DNA of 64,000 nt from Heyndrickxia camelliae. GTDB lineage: Bacteria > Bacillota > Bacilli > Bacillales > Bacillaceae_C. Location of the stretch: contig NZ_PIQO01000001.1 in assembly GCF_002844575.1 (NCBI RefSeq), positions 1 through 64,000 of the forward strand. The letters are read 5' to 3'. The translations under genes were made by a program, and so were the position numbers. A model generated the notes under the pieces. The model did not search any database. It saw nothing but the letters and a program-made list of their open reading frames with translations, and was not told where the DNA came from. This document shows, piece after piece, positions 45,135-54,788 of the stretch (positions are counted from its first letter, which is position 1; each line of letters starts with the position of its first letter).

Positions 45135-45704
45135 TTGTATGAACTTTTTGTTCTTTCCCTTTTAATGAAATTTCCTTTGCATGCCTATCTTATTTCGAAA
45201 ATAGCCAACGATACATTAGGTCCATGGGAAAAAGTTAGCAGAGGTACGCTTTCCACACTTCTAAACAAACTAGATAGAACAGGGCTTATCCAAGAAACAG
45301 ATTCTAAAGAAGTACCTTTTCCGACAGAGAGATCTTCTAAAACTTTTGAAATAACTTCTAAAGGAAGGGAACGTTTCTATGAATTAATGTTAGACATTGA
45401 AAAAAACCCCGGTAACTATCAGAAGATTTTTCATATTAAAGTGATTTTTTTGGAATTTTTAACCTATGAGGATCAAATATATTTGGTTAATCATTATCTA
45501 AAACATTGTCAACAAGCCATCCATCATATTAAGCAACAGCAATTGGAATTTAATCAAAATCCTGAACAAGTAGAGCCGATGAAAGAGACCCCTTTTTATA
45601 AAACTATATGGAGTTTAATGGTGCTTCAAAAAAACCAATGGGAACTTGAGAAGAAATGGTGTTCTCAATTAATGGAACAAGTAAAAAATGGAATAAAAAA
45701 TTAA
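45135..45704 (+). CDS. PadR family transcriptional regulator
   Basis: A 189-residue regulator with the PadR-type winged helix near the N-terminus (HAYLISKIANDTLGPWEKVS, then GTLSTLLNKLDRTGLI) and a helical C-terminal dimerisation domain. The start is TTG with GAAGGAGGG nine bases upstream. It is followed 22 bases later by a SnoaL-like gene, with which it probably forms an operon. The ligand and targets are unknown. Confidence 0.85.
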   Translation: MYELFVLSLLMKFPLHAYLISKIANDTLGPWEKVSRGTLSTLLNKLDRTGLIQETDSKEVPFPTERSSKTFEITSKGRERFYELMLDIEKNPGNYQKIFHIKVIFLEFLTYEDQIYLVNHYLKHCQQAIHHIKQQQLEFNQNPEQVEPMKETPFYKTIWSLMVLQKNQWELEKKWCSQLMEQVKNGIKN

Positions 45705-45726
45705 TATAAGGGAGAGGAATAATCAA

Positions 45727-46173
45727 ATGACACAAGAATGGGGCAGTGAAAAAGAAAGGATAGAAGCATTGTTTAATCAACTGTTTTCAGCCTGGAGCCA
45801 AGGTGATGCTAAAGCCTTTGCAGGTTGCTTTACCGAGGATGTAGATTATATCACTTTTTTTGGGCAACATTTGAAAGGTATAGAAGAAGTGGAAACGTCT
45901 CACCGACAATTATTCAAAGGAGTATTAAAAGGCTCACAAATGCAAGGAAGAATAACAAACATCCGCTTTCTTAATGAGAATATAGCAATTGTACACTGTA
46001 TTGGTAATACAAAAATGCCCCGGCAAAAAAATTACTCGAAGAATAGAGAATCGATCAATACGAATATAATAGTGAAACAAAATGGTTTTTGGAAGATCTC
46101 TGCATTCCATAATTGCCGCATTAAAGAGCCGAATTTTTTTATAAGATGGATGATGAAAAAACACGAAAAATAA
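45727..46173 (+). CDS. SnoaL-like / NTF2-fold protein (SgcJ/EcaC type)
   Basis: A 148-residue protein of the NTF2-like superfamily. The opening helix (EKERIEALFNQLFSAWSQGD) and AFAGCFTEDVDYITFFG, followed by strands ending FWKISAFHNCRI, match SgcJ/EcaC-type small proteins. These are often annotated as oxidoreductases without proof. It is co-oriented with the PadR gene and ends at a strong terminator. A role in detoxification is a guess from the regulator type. Confidence 0.75.
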   Translation: MTQEWGSEKERIEALFNQLFSAWSQGDAKAFAGCFTEDVDYITFFGQHLKGIEEVETSHRQLFKGVLKGSQMQGRITNIRFLNENIAIVHCIGNTKMPRQKNYSKNRESINTNIIVKQNGFWKISAFHNCRIKEPNFFIRWMMKKHEK

Positions 46174-46193
46174 CTCTTTCCCATAATTGTATG

Positions 46194-46225
46194 CCATTGG
46201 TTATTGAACCAATGGTTTTTATTTT
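46194..46225 (+). terminator. Terminator after the SnoaL-like gene
   Basis: CCATTGGTT (46194-46202) and AACCAATGG (46207-46215) form a perfect 9-bp stem followed by TTTTTATTTTTTT. The next 560 bases (46226-46784) contain no supported gene. A minus-strand stretch (46436-46555) reads like a decayed coding fragment, but no family could be named. Confidence 0.88.
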
Positions 46226-46784
46226 TTTTACAATGCATAGAGTATAAATAATTGCCTCTCGCTCAGGAAAGCTTTTAAATGGTGGCTCTATTTGTTGAGT
46301 TTTAAATTTGATATTTATTTTCGCGGTTATGTAGACATATCTATTTGCAATACCCTTCCGCTTTTAAATTTTTTTTAGCAGTTGGTATTACTCTAGTAAG
46401 GTACGGAACAAAATGTACTTGCTTTTTCTGGTAGTCACCAACCTGTACAAATAATGTAATTGATCCCTTTTATTATCCTCTTTATCAACCTATTATTGAA
46501 TTCACGTCTTTCACGCGGTGTTCTAACATTAAAAAGATACACTTGTACTTCCTGTTACAAATTAGGATAGGCCATTTTGTTTTGTTTTTCTTTCTTCCTT
46601 CATATCTTTGTATAAAGGCTGCATATGTTAACCACCGTTACCTTTCGTCATTCATCCTTAGCAGTCATGGTTCTGGGAATCTTTTCTTATTCATAGTTAA
46701 CCACATTTAGGTTGTTAGCGAGGATTTTCGTTTCACGTAGGCAACAAATTATAAGAAAAGGGCCATATGAAGGAGGGAGCTCAC

Positions 46785-47651
46785 ATGAAATCTCAGCTTC
46801 AAAAACAATTGGAATCACGTATAGAGCAATTGGTCAATAACTCTGGCGATGATGAAAAAATAAATAGAAAAAAGGATCTTATGTCTCGGCGCAATGCAGA
46901 AATTGTTAAGGTGCAAGCTAGCGCAGCGGTTAAGGATAGGCAGGAAGAAGACGGTCAGACCATTCTTCTTTATCAGGTGCATTTAAAGTATTTAATCAAG
47001 CAAAAAGATAAAATGTATATGGAGGAAGAAGTCGAAAATCGCAAAGCCTCCTTTTATCGTAAAAGAATATACAGTGATCAGGAAGTCCTTATTGATTTGA
47101 ATGTTCCAGATAATCAACCCCTAAATCTGGAGGCAGAAGCAAATGCTAATGAGGCAAGACTGAGTTACTATTATGACCGTCTAAAAGCAGTGCAGTATGC
47201 TGAAACGTGGTGGAATAGTTATAATCCGAAATATCGAAAGTTTACCAACGATTGCACTAATTTTATCTCCCAATGCCTGCATGAAGGAGGCGGACCAATG
47301 AGGGGCTATCCGAATAGAGGACAGGGGTGGTGGATGCAAAATAATAATTATAGTTATAGTTGGGCATTAGCTCATGGTTTAATGCAGTACTTAAGTACCT
47401 CAAAATCTGGATTACGAGCCAAACAAGTTGGTTCCCCGCTAGAATTGAAATTAGGAGATATTATATGTCTGGATTTTCAGGGAGATGGCCGTTTTGACCA
47501 TAATACGATTGTAACGGCGAAGGATGCGTATGGGATGCCGCTTGTCAATGCCCACACGTATAATAGTCGTAACCGTTACTGGGCATATGAAGATTCTTCA
47601 GCCTACACACCTAATATTCAGTATAAGTTTTTTACGATTGTGGATGGTTAA
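46785..47651 (+). CDS. Amidase-domain (Amidase_6) protein
   Basis: A 288-residue protein whose C-terminal half is a putative papain-like amidase domain. AETWWNSYNPKYRKFTNDC continues to TNFISQCLHEGGGPM with the candidate nucleophilic cysteine, and FDHNTIVTA carries the histidine. The N-terminal 120 residues are charged and helical, with no signal peptide. It may cleave cell-wall peptides, probably in the mother cell or after lysis; this is inferred. The ATG at 46785 has AAGGAGGG eight bases upstream. The 52-bp repeat array begins 40 bases after its stop. Confidence 0.8.
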   Translation: MKSQLQKQLESRIEQLVNNSGDDEKINRKKDLMSRRNAEIVKVQASAAVKDRQEEDGQTILLYQVHLKYLIKQKDKMYMEEEVENRKASFYRKRIYSDQEVLIDLNVPDNQPLNLEAEANANEARLSYYYDRLKAVQYAETWWNSYNPKYRKFTNDCTNFISQCLHEGGGPMRGYPNRGQGWWMQNNNYSYSWALAHGLMQYLSTSKSGLRAKQVGSPLELKLGDIICLDFQGDGRFDHNTIVTAKDAYGMPLVNAHTYNSRNRYWAYEDSSAYTPNIQYKFFTIVDG

Positions 47652-47690
47652 TAGGGATAGGCGGATGACCTAAATGCTAATATTAATTGG

Positions 47691-49613
47691 GAACGGTCAC
47701 AATCAAGGAAGTTAACGTACCCGAAGTTGTGAAAAAATCAGAAGAATGGTCACAATGGAGGAAGGAAAGTGCCCGAAGTTACGAGAAAATCAGGAGAACG
47801 GTCACGTTGAAGGAAGGAAAGTGCCCGAAGTTACGAGAAAATCAGGAGAACGGTAACAATGGAGGAAGGAAAGTGCCCGAAGTTGTGAAAAAATCAGAAG
47901 AACGGTAACAATGGAGGAAGGAAAGTGCCCGAAGTCGCGAGAAAATCAGAAGAACGGTCACAATGGAGGAAGGAAAGTGCCCGAAGTTACGAGAAAATCA
48001 GGAGAACGGTCACGTTGAAGGAAGGAAAGTGCCCGAAGTTACGAGAAAATCAGAAGAACGGTCACGTTGTAGGTAAGAAAGTGCCCAAAGTCGCGAGAAA
48101 ATCAGGAGAACGGTCACAATGGAGGAAGGAACGTGCCCGAAGTCGCGAGAAAATCAGGAGAACGGTCACAATGGAGGAAGGAAAGTGCCCGAAGTTGCGA
48201 GAAAATCAGAAGAACGGTCACAATGGAGGAAGGAAAGTGCCCGAAGTTGCGAGAAAATCAGAAGAACGGTCACAATGGAGGAAGGAAAGTGCCCGAAGTT
48301 GCGAGAAAATCAGAAGAACGGTCACAATGGAGGAAGGAAAGTGCCCGAAGTTGCGAGAAAATCAGGAGAACGGTCACAATGGAGGAAGGAAAGTGCCCGA
48401 AGTTGTGAGAAAATCAGGAGAACGGTCACAATGGAGGAAGGAAAGTGCCCGAAGTTGTGAAAAAATCAGAAGAACGGTCACAATGGAGGAAGGAAAGTGC
48501 CCGAAGTCGCGAGAAAATCAGGAGAACGGTCACAATGGAGGAAGGAAAGTGCCCGAAGTTGTGAAAAAGTCAGAAGAACGGTCACAATGGAGGAAGGAAC
48601 GTGCCTAAAGTCACGAGAAAATCAGGAGAACGGTCACGTTGAAGGAAGGAAAGTGCCCGAAGTGGTGAAAAAATCAGAAGAACGGTCACATTCGGGGAAG
48701 GAAAGTGCCCGAAGTGGTGAAAAAATCAGAAGAACGGTCACATTCGGGGAAGGAAAGTGCCCGAAGTCGCGAGAAAATCAGGAGAACGGTCACAATGGAG
48801 GAAGGAAAGTGCCCGAAGTTGTGAAAAAGTCAGAAGAACGGTCACAATGGAGGAAGGAACGTGCCTAAAGTCACGAGAAAATCAGGAGAACGGTCACGTT
48901 GAAGGAAGGAAAGTGCCCGAAGTGGTGAAAAAATCAGAAGAACGGTCACATTCGGGGAAGGAAAGTGCCCGAAGTGGTGAAAAAATCAGAAGAACGGTCA
49001 CATTCGGGGAAGGAAAGTGCCCGAAGTCGCGAGAAAATCAGGAGAACGGTCATAATGGAGGAAGGAAAGTGCCCGAAGTCGTGAGAAAATCAGGAGAACG
49101 GTCATAATGGAGGAAGGAAAGTGCCCGAAGTCGCGAGAAAATCAGGAGAACGGTCACAATGGAGGAAGGAAAGTGCCCGAAGTCGTGAGAAAATCAGGAG
49201 AACGGTCACAATGGAGGAAGGAAAGTGCCCGAAGTCGCGAGAAAATCAGGAGAACGGTCACAATGGAGGAAGGAAAGTGCCCGAAGTTGTGAGAAAATCA
49301 GGAGAACGGTCACAATGGAGGAAGGAAAGTGCCCGAAGTCGTGAGAAAATCAGGAGAACGGTCACAATGGAGGAAGGAAAGTGCCCGAAGTCGCGAGAAA
49401 ATCAGGAGAACGGTCACAATGGAGGAAGGAAAGTGCCCGAAGTTGTGAGAAAATCAGGAGAACGGTCACAATGGAGGAAGGAAAGTGCCCGAAGTCGTGA
49501 GAAAATCAGGAGAACGGTCACAATGGAGGTAAGAAAGTGCCCGAAGTCGCGAGAAAATCAGGAGAACGGTCACAATGGAGGAAGGCACGTGCCCGAAATC
49601 TTGAGAAAAATCT
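47691..49613 (+). repeat. Tandem array, about 37 copies of a 52-bp unit
   Basis: The unit runs from GAACGGTCACAATGGAGGAA through GTGCCCGAAGTCGCG to GAGAAAATCAGGA. The first copy is 53 bp; from 47744 to 49564, 36 unit starts follow in exact 52-bp phase with no indel. Copies differ mainly at three spots (AATGGAGG/GTTGAAGG/ATTCGGGG; TCGCGAG/TTGTGAA and others; CAGGA/CAGAA). A 305-bp block at 48488-48792 recurs exactly at 48748-49052. Since 52 is not a multiple of 3, long open frames with a 52-residue period arise in all three plus frames. These are not believed to be genes. Confidence 0.97.
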
Positions 49614-49660
49614 ATGTATGCTATAATGGGTAAGGAAAATAAAGATAGAGGTGACCATTC

Positions 49661-50134
49661 TTGGCAATACACGTTGTATTATATCAACCAGAAATTCCGG
49701 CAAACACTGGCAATATTGCTCGTACATGTGCTGCAACTGATACAAAACTGCATTTAATTCGCCCGCTTGGTTTTTCAACGGATGATAAAATGTTAAAAAG
49801 AGCGGGACTGGACTATTGGCATGCTGTAAATATAACTTATTATGATTCTTTGGATGACTTTTTTTCTAAAAATCAAAATGGAGAGTTTTATTATATTGAA
49901 ACATATGGTGAAAAGCCTCACTCATCTTTCGATTTTAGTGATGTGAAGAAAGAGCATTACTTTATGTTCGGAAAAGAAACGACAGGATTACCGAAGGATT
50001 TATTGGAAAAAAATAAAGATCATTTTTTAAGAATACCAATGAATGATAATGTCCGTTCTTTGAACCTGTCAAATACAGCAGCAATCCTAGTGTACGAAGC
50101 ATTAAGACAACAAGGATATCCAAATCTAAAATAA
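49661..50134 (+). CDS. trmL: tRNA (cytidine(34)-2'-O)-methyltransferase TrmL
   Basis: A 157-residue SPOUT methyltransferase (CspR/TrmL type). The opening IHVVLYQPEIPANTGNIART (residues 3-22), the central FGKETTGLPKDLL (near 106-118) and the knot RIPMNDNVRSLNLSNTAAIL (near 128-147) are fully conserved. It methylates the wobble base of certain tRNA-Leu species. The start is TTG with AGAGGTG upstream. The tandem repeat array ends about 50 bases before it, so its promoter must lie in or just after the array. Confidence 0.95.
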   Translation: MAIHVVLYQPEIPANTGNIARTCAATDTKLHLIRPLGFSTDDKMLKRAGLDYWHAVNITYYDSLDDFFSKNQNGEFYYIETYGEKPHSSFDFSDVKKEHYFMFGKETTGLPKDLLEKNKDHFLRIPMNDNVRSLNLSNTAAILVYEALRQQGYPNLK

Positions 50135-50135
50135 A

Positions 50136-50165
50136 AAAATCTTCCCGATGGAAGATTTTTTTATT
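50136..50165 (+). terminator. Terminator after trmL
   Basis: AAAAATCTTC and GAAGATTTTTTT enclose a 6-base loop; this is a clear intrinsic terminator. Confidence 0.88.
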
Positions 50166-50336
50166 TCATTATCTAGTTCCTGCACCAATCGGATTCTGCG
50201 TCTTCTCCCTACGATAAGTCAACATCAGGTAAAATTACACTGTGGTGCAATGTTCAGTGAACTACCTCTTCCGCTATCCCGGTCAAAGACTCCGAATTCC
50301 ATACTACTGATAAGTAAGGCGCATGCACTTTTCTAA

Positions 50337-50429
50337 TTATTTGTTAACACCCGGCTTATCTTCATACCCCGCAGTAAAGATCGCAGCTAGGAATGCTATA
50401 ATTCCAAGCAAAATGATTAATGTTTTCAT
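50337..50429 (-). CDS. Small hydrophobic peptide, 30 residues
   Basis: A short minus-strand gene encoding one membrane helix (MKTLIILLGIIAFLAAIFTA, residues 1-20) and a short polar tail with GYEDKPGVNK. AAGGAGG lies 11 bases before the ATG. The hydrophobic pattern, exact stop and ribosome site support a real small membrane peptide. I do not recognise a named family. Neighbours are trmL (convergent) and prkA (divergent). Confidence 0.6.
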   Translation of the reverse strand: MKTLIILLGIIAFLAAIFTAGYEDKPGVNK

Positions 50430-50602
50430 TGATATGTACGCCTCCTTCGCCCCAAATTACATGTCTACCAGTTATTATAGCCCAATTTTTTGAAAATGTG
50501 AATGCTCTTTCATTTCATTTGTATCAATTGTTTGACAATCTTGCCGAATAGGTTATCACTATATTTCCATAATTTTTGTCAGATTATTCTTGTCTATTTC
50601 AT

Positions 50603-50631
50603 TCATGTTCACTTCTCTAAAAGCATAAAGT
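50603..50631 (+). promoter_or_regulatory. SigE-type sporulation promoter of prkA
   Basis: TCATGTT (50603-50609) matches the SigE -35 (KMATATT) at 6 of 7 positions. After a 14-base spacer, CATAAAGT (50624-50631) matches CATACANT at 7 of 8. prkA of Bacillus subtilis is known to be mother-cell expressed under SigE. Confidence 0.65.
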
Positions 50632-50673
50632 ATATAAATCGTGTCTCTTAACAAGTGACAAGGGGAGGTCTAT

Positions 50674-52569
50674 ATGGACATTTTAAAACGACTTTCACAT
50701 TACCGTGAAGAAGAAGAGAAGTTATATTGGGAAGGGACATTTGCTGATTATTTGGAGTTATTAAAAGAAAGACCATGGATTGCTCAGTCGGCTCATTCCC
50801 GTGTTTACAATATGATTAAGGATGCTGGGGTAAGCGAAGTAAATGGAAAGAAAAAATATGAGTTTTTTAGCCGGCAATTATTTGGCTTAGAAGAAGCTCT
50901 GGAAAAACTAGTTGAAGAGTATTTTCACCCCGCAGCAAGACGTTTAGATGTGCGAAAGCGGGTTTTACTATTAATGGGGCCAGTCAGTGGCGGTAAATCA
51001 ACATTAGTAACTATGCTCAAAAGAGGGCTGGAGGCCTATTCACGTACAGATAAAGGGGCAGTATATGCTATCAAAGGATGCCCGATGCATGAGGATCCAC
51101 TGCATTTAATTCCAAGTCATCTAAGACAGGATTTCTTTGAAGAATATGGTATTCGTGTTGAAGGAAATCTATCTCCGCTTAATTTAATGAGGCTGGAACA
51201 GGAATATGGTGGAAGAATTGAAGATGTGATCATCGAGCGTGTCTTCTTCTCAGAGGATCGCCGTGTTGGAATCGGAACCTTCAGCCCCTCTGATCCTAAG
51301 TCACAGGATATTGCTGATCTAACCGGAAGTATTGATTTTTCCACTATTGCTGAATATGGTTCTGAATCCGATCCGCGTGCCTACCGATTTGATGGGGAAT
51401 TAAATAAAGCAAACCGCGGATTAATGGAATTCCAAGAGATGCTAAAATGTGATGAGAAGTTCTTATGGCATCTGTTATCATTAACACAAGAGGGGAACTT
51501 TAAAGCAGGCAGATTTGCTTTAATCAGCGCAGACGAATTAATTGTTGCCCACACAAATGAAACAGAATATCGCTCCTTTATTGCCAATAAGAAAAATGAA
51601 GCCTTGCATTCACGTATCATCGTTATGCCTGTTCCGTATAATTTAAAAGTTTCCCAAGAAGAAAAAATTTACGAAAAGATGATTAATGAAAGTGATGTGG
51701 CAGATGTTCATATTGCTCCACATACCTTAAAAGTGGCTGCAATGTTTACAATCCTAACCCGTTTAAAAGAGCCAAAGCGCGGCGACATTGACCTTTTAAA
51801 GAAAATGAGATTATATGATGGTGAAAATGTCGAAGGATTTAACTCTGCAGATGTAGAAGAGCTGAAAAAAGAATATCCGGAAGAAGGAATGAGCGGCATT
51901 GATCCGCGTTATGTCATTAACAGGATTTCCTCCACGATTATTCGCAAGGAAGTACAATCCATCAATGCGCTTGATGTTCTCCGTTCCTTAAAAGAAGGCT
52001 TGGATCAGCATCCATCAATTACATCCGAGTTGAAGGAGAAGTATTTAAACTATATTTCCCTGGCTCGTAAAGAATATGATGAATTGGCTAAGAAAGAAGT
52101 TCAAAAAGCATTTGTATACTCGTACGAGGAATCAGCTAAAACCCTTATGGATAATTATTTAGACAATGTGGAGGCATATTGCAATAAAGTGAAGCTTCGT
52201 GACCCATTAACAGGAGAAGAAATTAATCCAGATGAAAAATTAATGAGATCCATTGAAGAACAAATTGGAATCTCTGAAAATGCAAAAAAAGCATTCAGAG
52301 AAGAAATTTTAATCCGAATTTCTGCATATGCAAGAAAAGGTAAGCGATTCGACTACAATTCGCACGATCGCCTCCGTGAAGCAATTCAGAAAAAGCTATT
52401 CGCTGATTTAAAAGATGTTGTAAAAATTACTACATCCACCAAAACACCGGATGAAACACAATTGAAGAAAATTAATGAAGTGGTCGCTCGTCTCATTGAT
52501 GAGCATGGCTATAATTCTACTTCAGCTAATGATTTATTACGATATGTAGGAAGCCTATTGAATCGATAA
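50674..52569 (+). CDS. prkA: Serine protein kinase / AAA+ protein PrkA
   Basis: A 631-residue protein of the PrkA family. The N-terminal AAA-type domain has Walker A LMGPVSGGKST (near residue 101), and the conserved NRGLMEFQEMLK box is near 246. The C-terminal kinase-like region follows. In Bacillus PrkA affects sporulation in the mother cell, and both kinase and protease activities have been discussed. It is followed by yhbH, its usual partner, and preceded by a SigE-type promoter. The length equals that of the family. Confidence 0.95.
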   Translation: MDILKRLSHYREEEEKLYWEGTFADYLELLKERPWIAQSAHSRVYNMIKDAGVSEVNGKKKYEFFSRQLFGLEEALEKLVEEYFHPAARRLDVRKRVLLLMGPVSGGKSTLVTMLKRGLEAYSRTDKGAVYAIKGCPMHEDPLHLIPSHLRQDFFEEYGIRVEGNLSPLNLMRLEQEYGGRIEDVIIERVFFSEDRRVGIGTFSPSDPKSQDIADLTGSIDFSTIAEYGSESDPRAYRFDGELNKANRGLMEFQEMLKCDEKFLWHLLSLTQEGNFKAGRFALISADELIVAHTNETEYRSFIANKKNEALHSRIIVMPVPYNLKVSQEEKIYEKMINESDVADVHIAPHTLKVAAMFTILTRLKEPKRGDIDLLKKMRLYDGENVEGFNSADVEELKKEYPEEGMSGIDPRYVINRISSTIIRKEVQSINALDVLRSLKEGLDQHPSITSELKEKYLNYISLARKEYDELAKKEVQKAFVYSYEESAKTLMDNYLDNVEAYCNKVKLRDPLTGEEINPDEKLMRSIEEQIGISENAKKAFREEILIRISAYARKGKRFDYNSHDRLREAIQKKLFADLKDVVKITTSTKTPDETQLKKINEVVARLIDEHGYNSTSANDLLRYVGSLLNR

Positions 52570-52625
52570 ACATAAAGTGAAAGCGACCTACTCATCGAGT
52601 CGTTGGATCTAAACAGTACAAAAAA

Positions 52626-52660
52626 CAAGGTAGGAGTAATTCCTACCTTTGTCTTTTATC
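52626..52660. terminator. Terminator between prkA and yhbH
   Basis: AAGGTAGGA and TCCTACCTT form a stem followed by TGTCTTTTAT. This stem lies inside a 64-codon minus-strand frame (52609-52803), which speaks against that frame being a gene. Confidence 0.7.
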
Positions 52661-52854
52661 GAAAAATAAGCTTGTCCATCGTTAGGCAGCAACACATTTC
52701 TCGCAATTACTTGTAAATAATTAAAAATTTCTGCATAGGATAGAGTATCAATATTTTTCTTTATCGTGATTTTGGTAACCAAAATATTGTATGTCATAAA
52801 CACTTATTTGGTGACACTTTTAAAAAAAATTTTTATAGGAGGGGAAAAGTTTCC

Positions 52855-54021
52855 ATGTCTCAATCAGAACATCAACAATTTGTGATTTCAAATGAAGATT
52901 GGTCCCTCCATCGAAAAGGACATGATGATCAAAAACGGCATCAGGAAAAAGTACAGGAAGCCATTCGAAATAATTTGCCAGATCTCATAACAGAAGAAAG
53001 CATCATCATGTCAGATGGCCGTGATGTGGTCAAGATTCCGATTCGTTCATTAGATGAATATAAAATTCGCTATAATTATGACAAAAACAAGCATGTCGGC
53101 CAGGGGGACGGCGACAGTAAAGTGGGAGATGTAGTAGCAAGGGACGGAAATCCGCAGAAAGGTCCGGGCAAAGGCGAAGGTGCTGGAGACCAGCCAGGTG
53201 AGGACTACTACGAAGCGGAAGTGTCCTTAATGGAGCTGGAGGAGGCATTATTTAAGCAACTGGAGCTACCTAACCTGCAACGAAAGGAGCAGGATCTTAA
53301 TACCGTCGAGGATATCGAATTTAATGATATCCGTAAGACTGGTTTAATGGGAAATATCGACAAGAAAAGAACGATGATGTCTGCCTTTAAACGAAACGCC
53401 ATTCATGGCAAACCAAGCTTTTATCCAATCGTTCCAGAGGATTTAAAATTCAGGACATGGAACGAAGTCGAAAAACCAGAATCAAAGGCTGTTGTTTTGG
53501 CGATGATGGATACAAGCGGATCCATGGGGGTCTGGGAAAAATATATAGCAAGAAGCTTCTTCTTTTGGATGACACGTTTCCTAAGAACCAGATATCAATC
53601 CGTTGATATCGAATTTATTGCCCATCATACAGAAGCAAAGGTAGTATCGGAGGAAGATTTCTTTTCCAAAGGGGAAAGCGGTGGTACGATTTGTTCATCT
53701 GCTTACCGCAAAGCTCTTGGGTTGATCGAAGAAAAATATGATCCAGCAAGATTTAATATTTACCCATTTCATTTTTCGGACGGCGATAACCTTACATCTG
53801 ATAATGCTCGTTGTGTTAAGCTTGTAGAAGAATTAATGAAGGTATCCAATATGTTTGGCTATGGTGAGGTAAATCAATATAACAGGCATTCGACTCTCAT
53901 GACCGCCTATAAAAACGTCAAAGATGAAAAGTTCCGATATTATATTTTAAAACAAAAATCTGATGTCTTTTATGCGATGAGAAGCTTTTTTCAGAAGGAA
54001 CAAGATAAGGCATATATTTAG
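52855..54021 (+). CDS. yhbH: Sporulation protein YhbH (DUF444)
   Basis: A 388-residue protein of the YhbH/DUF444 family. The opening with [20 protein letters not shown], the glycine-rich charged linker (about 80-125) and a von Willebrand A-like domain with the metal site DTSGSMG (near 223-229) are typical. It is mother-cell expressed during sporulation in Bacillus, as is its partner PrkA. GGAGGGG precedes the ATG. It ends at a terminator. Confidence 0.94.
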   Translation: MSQSEHQQFVISNEDWSLHRKGHDDQKRHQEKVQEAIRNNLPDLITEESIIMSDGRDVVKIPIRSLDEYKIRYNYDKNKHVGQGDGDSKVGDVVARDGNPQKGPGKGEGAGDQPGEDYYEAEVSLMELEEALFKQLELPNLQRKEQDLNTVEDIEFNDIRKTGLMGNIDKKRTMMSAFKRNAIHGKPSFYPIVPEDLKFRTWNEVEKPESKAVVLAMMDTSGSMGVWEKYIARSFFFWMTRFLRTRYQSVDIEFIAHHTEAKVVSEEDFFSKGESGGTICSSAYRKALGLIEEKYDPARFNIYPFHFSDGDNLTSDNARCVKLVEELMKVSNMFGYGEVNQYNRHSTLMTAYKNVKDEKFRYYILKQKSDVFYAMRSFFQKEQDKAYI

Positions 54022-54058
54022 AAAAAAACTACAAGTCATAGTTGGCTTGTAGTTTTTG
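54022..54058 (+). terminator. Terminator after yhbH
   Basis: AAAACTACAAG pairs with CTTGTAGTTTTT. A second hairpin with a T7 tract (CCTACT 54180-54185 / AGTAGG 54195-54200) lies 120 bases further on. Nothing between them could be supported as a gene. Confidence 0.85.
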
Positions 54059-54280
54059 TGTATTAGGAATTATAATATCTGAATTTGTTTTGAAAAACTC
54101 AGCATATTATTTAATCAGTGTGTTATACTGTATTCAACCTTTTAAGCTATAAATCATTTTACGGTATTTGTATTCATTACCTACTTGCTCGTTGAGTAGG
54201 TTTTTTTATTCATGATTTTTCCAGAAACATTTAAAAACTCTAAGTTGGATTAGTATTCTAAGGAATCACATCGCCTTATT

Positions 54281-54490
54281 TTAATAGGTCTGTTTTAAAT
54301 TAAGCTTTTTGAACGCTAATTGCTTATCCACACGAGGACCCTTCTCTGTTACTTGTTTACTTTCGTCTAAATACTTGTACCCTTTACTTTGAATAGCAGA
54401 AAAGTGTACGAAAACAGCATTTCCATTTTCACGTTTAATAAAGCCGAAGCCTTTTTCTGAGGGAAACCATTTAGTTGTACCTTGTTCCAT
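54281..54490 (-). pseudogene. Decayed cold-shock protein gene
   Basis: The first 45 codons are a cold-shock domain with both RNA-binding motifs intact (KGFGFI and [10 protein letters not shown]). After KQVT, three codons of the usual strand (xFEV-type) are missing. After GPR the frame shifts by one base, so the present protein ends in unrelated residues. Read in the adjacent frame, the DNA still spells AISVQKA plus stop, the normal Csp ending (ANVQKA), with a CAA to TAA change before it. It therefore appears to be a pseudogene, although the 69-codon frame is open. Confidence 0.75.
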
Positions 54491-54788
54491 GGTTGCCTCC
54501 TAGTGTGTAATCACACTATGTGGTACTATCTCTGCTCAAAGTGACCATCAAGACGAAAAGTCGATACTAATACGCTCCTTTACACCGAACAAAAATAATT
54601 CTATATTAGAACATAAATAAAAAAGGCAGCAATACTATCGTTAAACCTTTCTAACCTAGTTAATTAGTTGAGAAACTGAAACAAAGTTTGAGTATTTCGG
54701 AAATTCCTTTTTCTAAATAAAATGAGCTTATTGTTAAAATTAATGTTACAGTTAGAAAGTAAATTTTAAAATTTAGTAGGTGAACAAC

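Noticed and set aside
46436-46555. Minus-strand stretch that reads like coding sequence
   Set aside because: About 40 codons without a start and no family I can name; left as a possible decayed fragment only.
47691-49613. CRISPR array
   Set aside because: Repeat units are contiguous with no unique spacers, and there are no cas genes in the window.
47687-49633. Seven long open frames (61-227 codons) in the tandem array
   Set aside because: They are products of a 52-bp repeat that lacks stops in most units; they share one periodic sequence in rotating frames and start at ribosome-site-like motifs present in every unit. No family or conserved fold is seen.
50148-50336. 62-codon plus-strand frame after trmL
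   Set aside because: Starts within the trmL terminator; no ribosome site or homology.
52609-52803. 64-codon minus-strand frame between prkA and yhbH
   Set aside because: It contains the prkA terminator stem and has no ribosome site.
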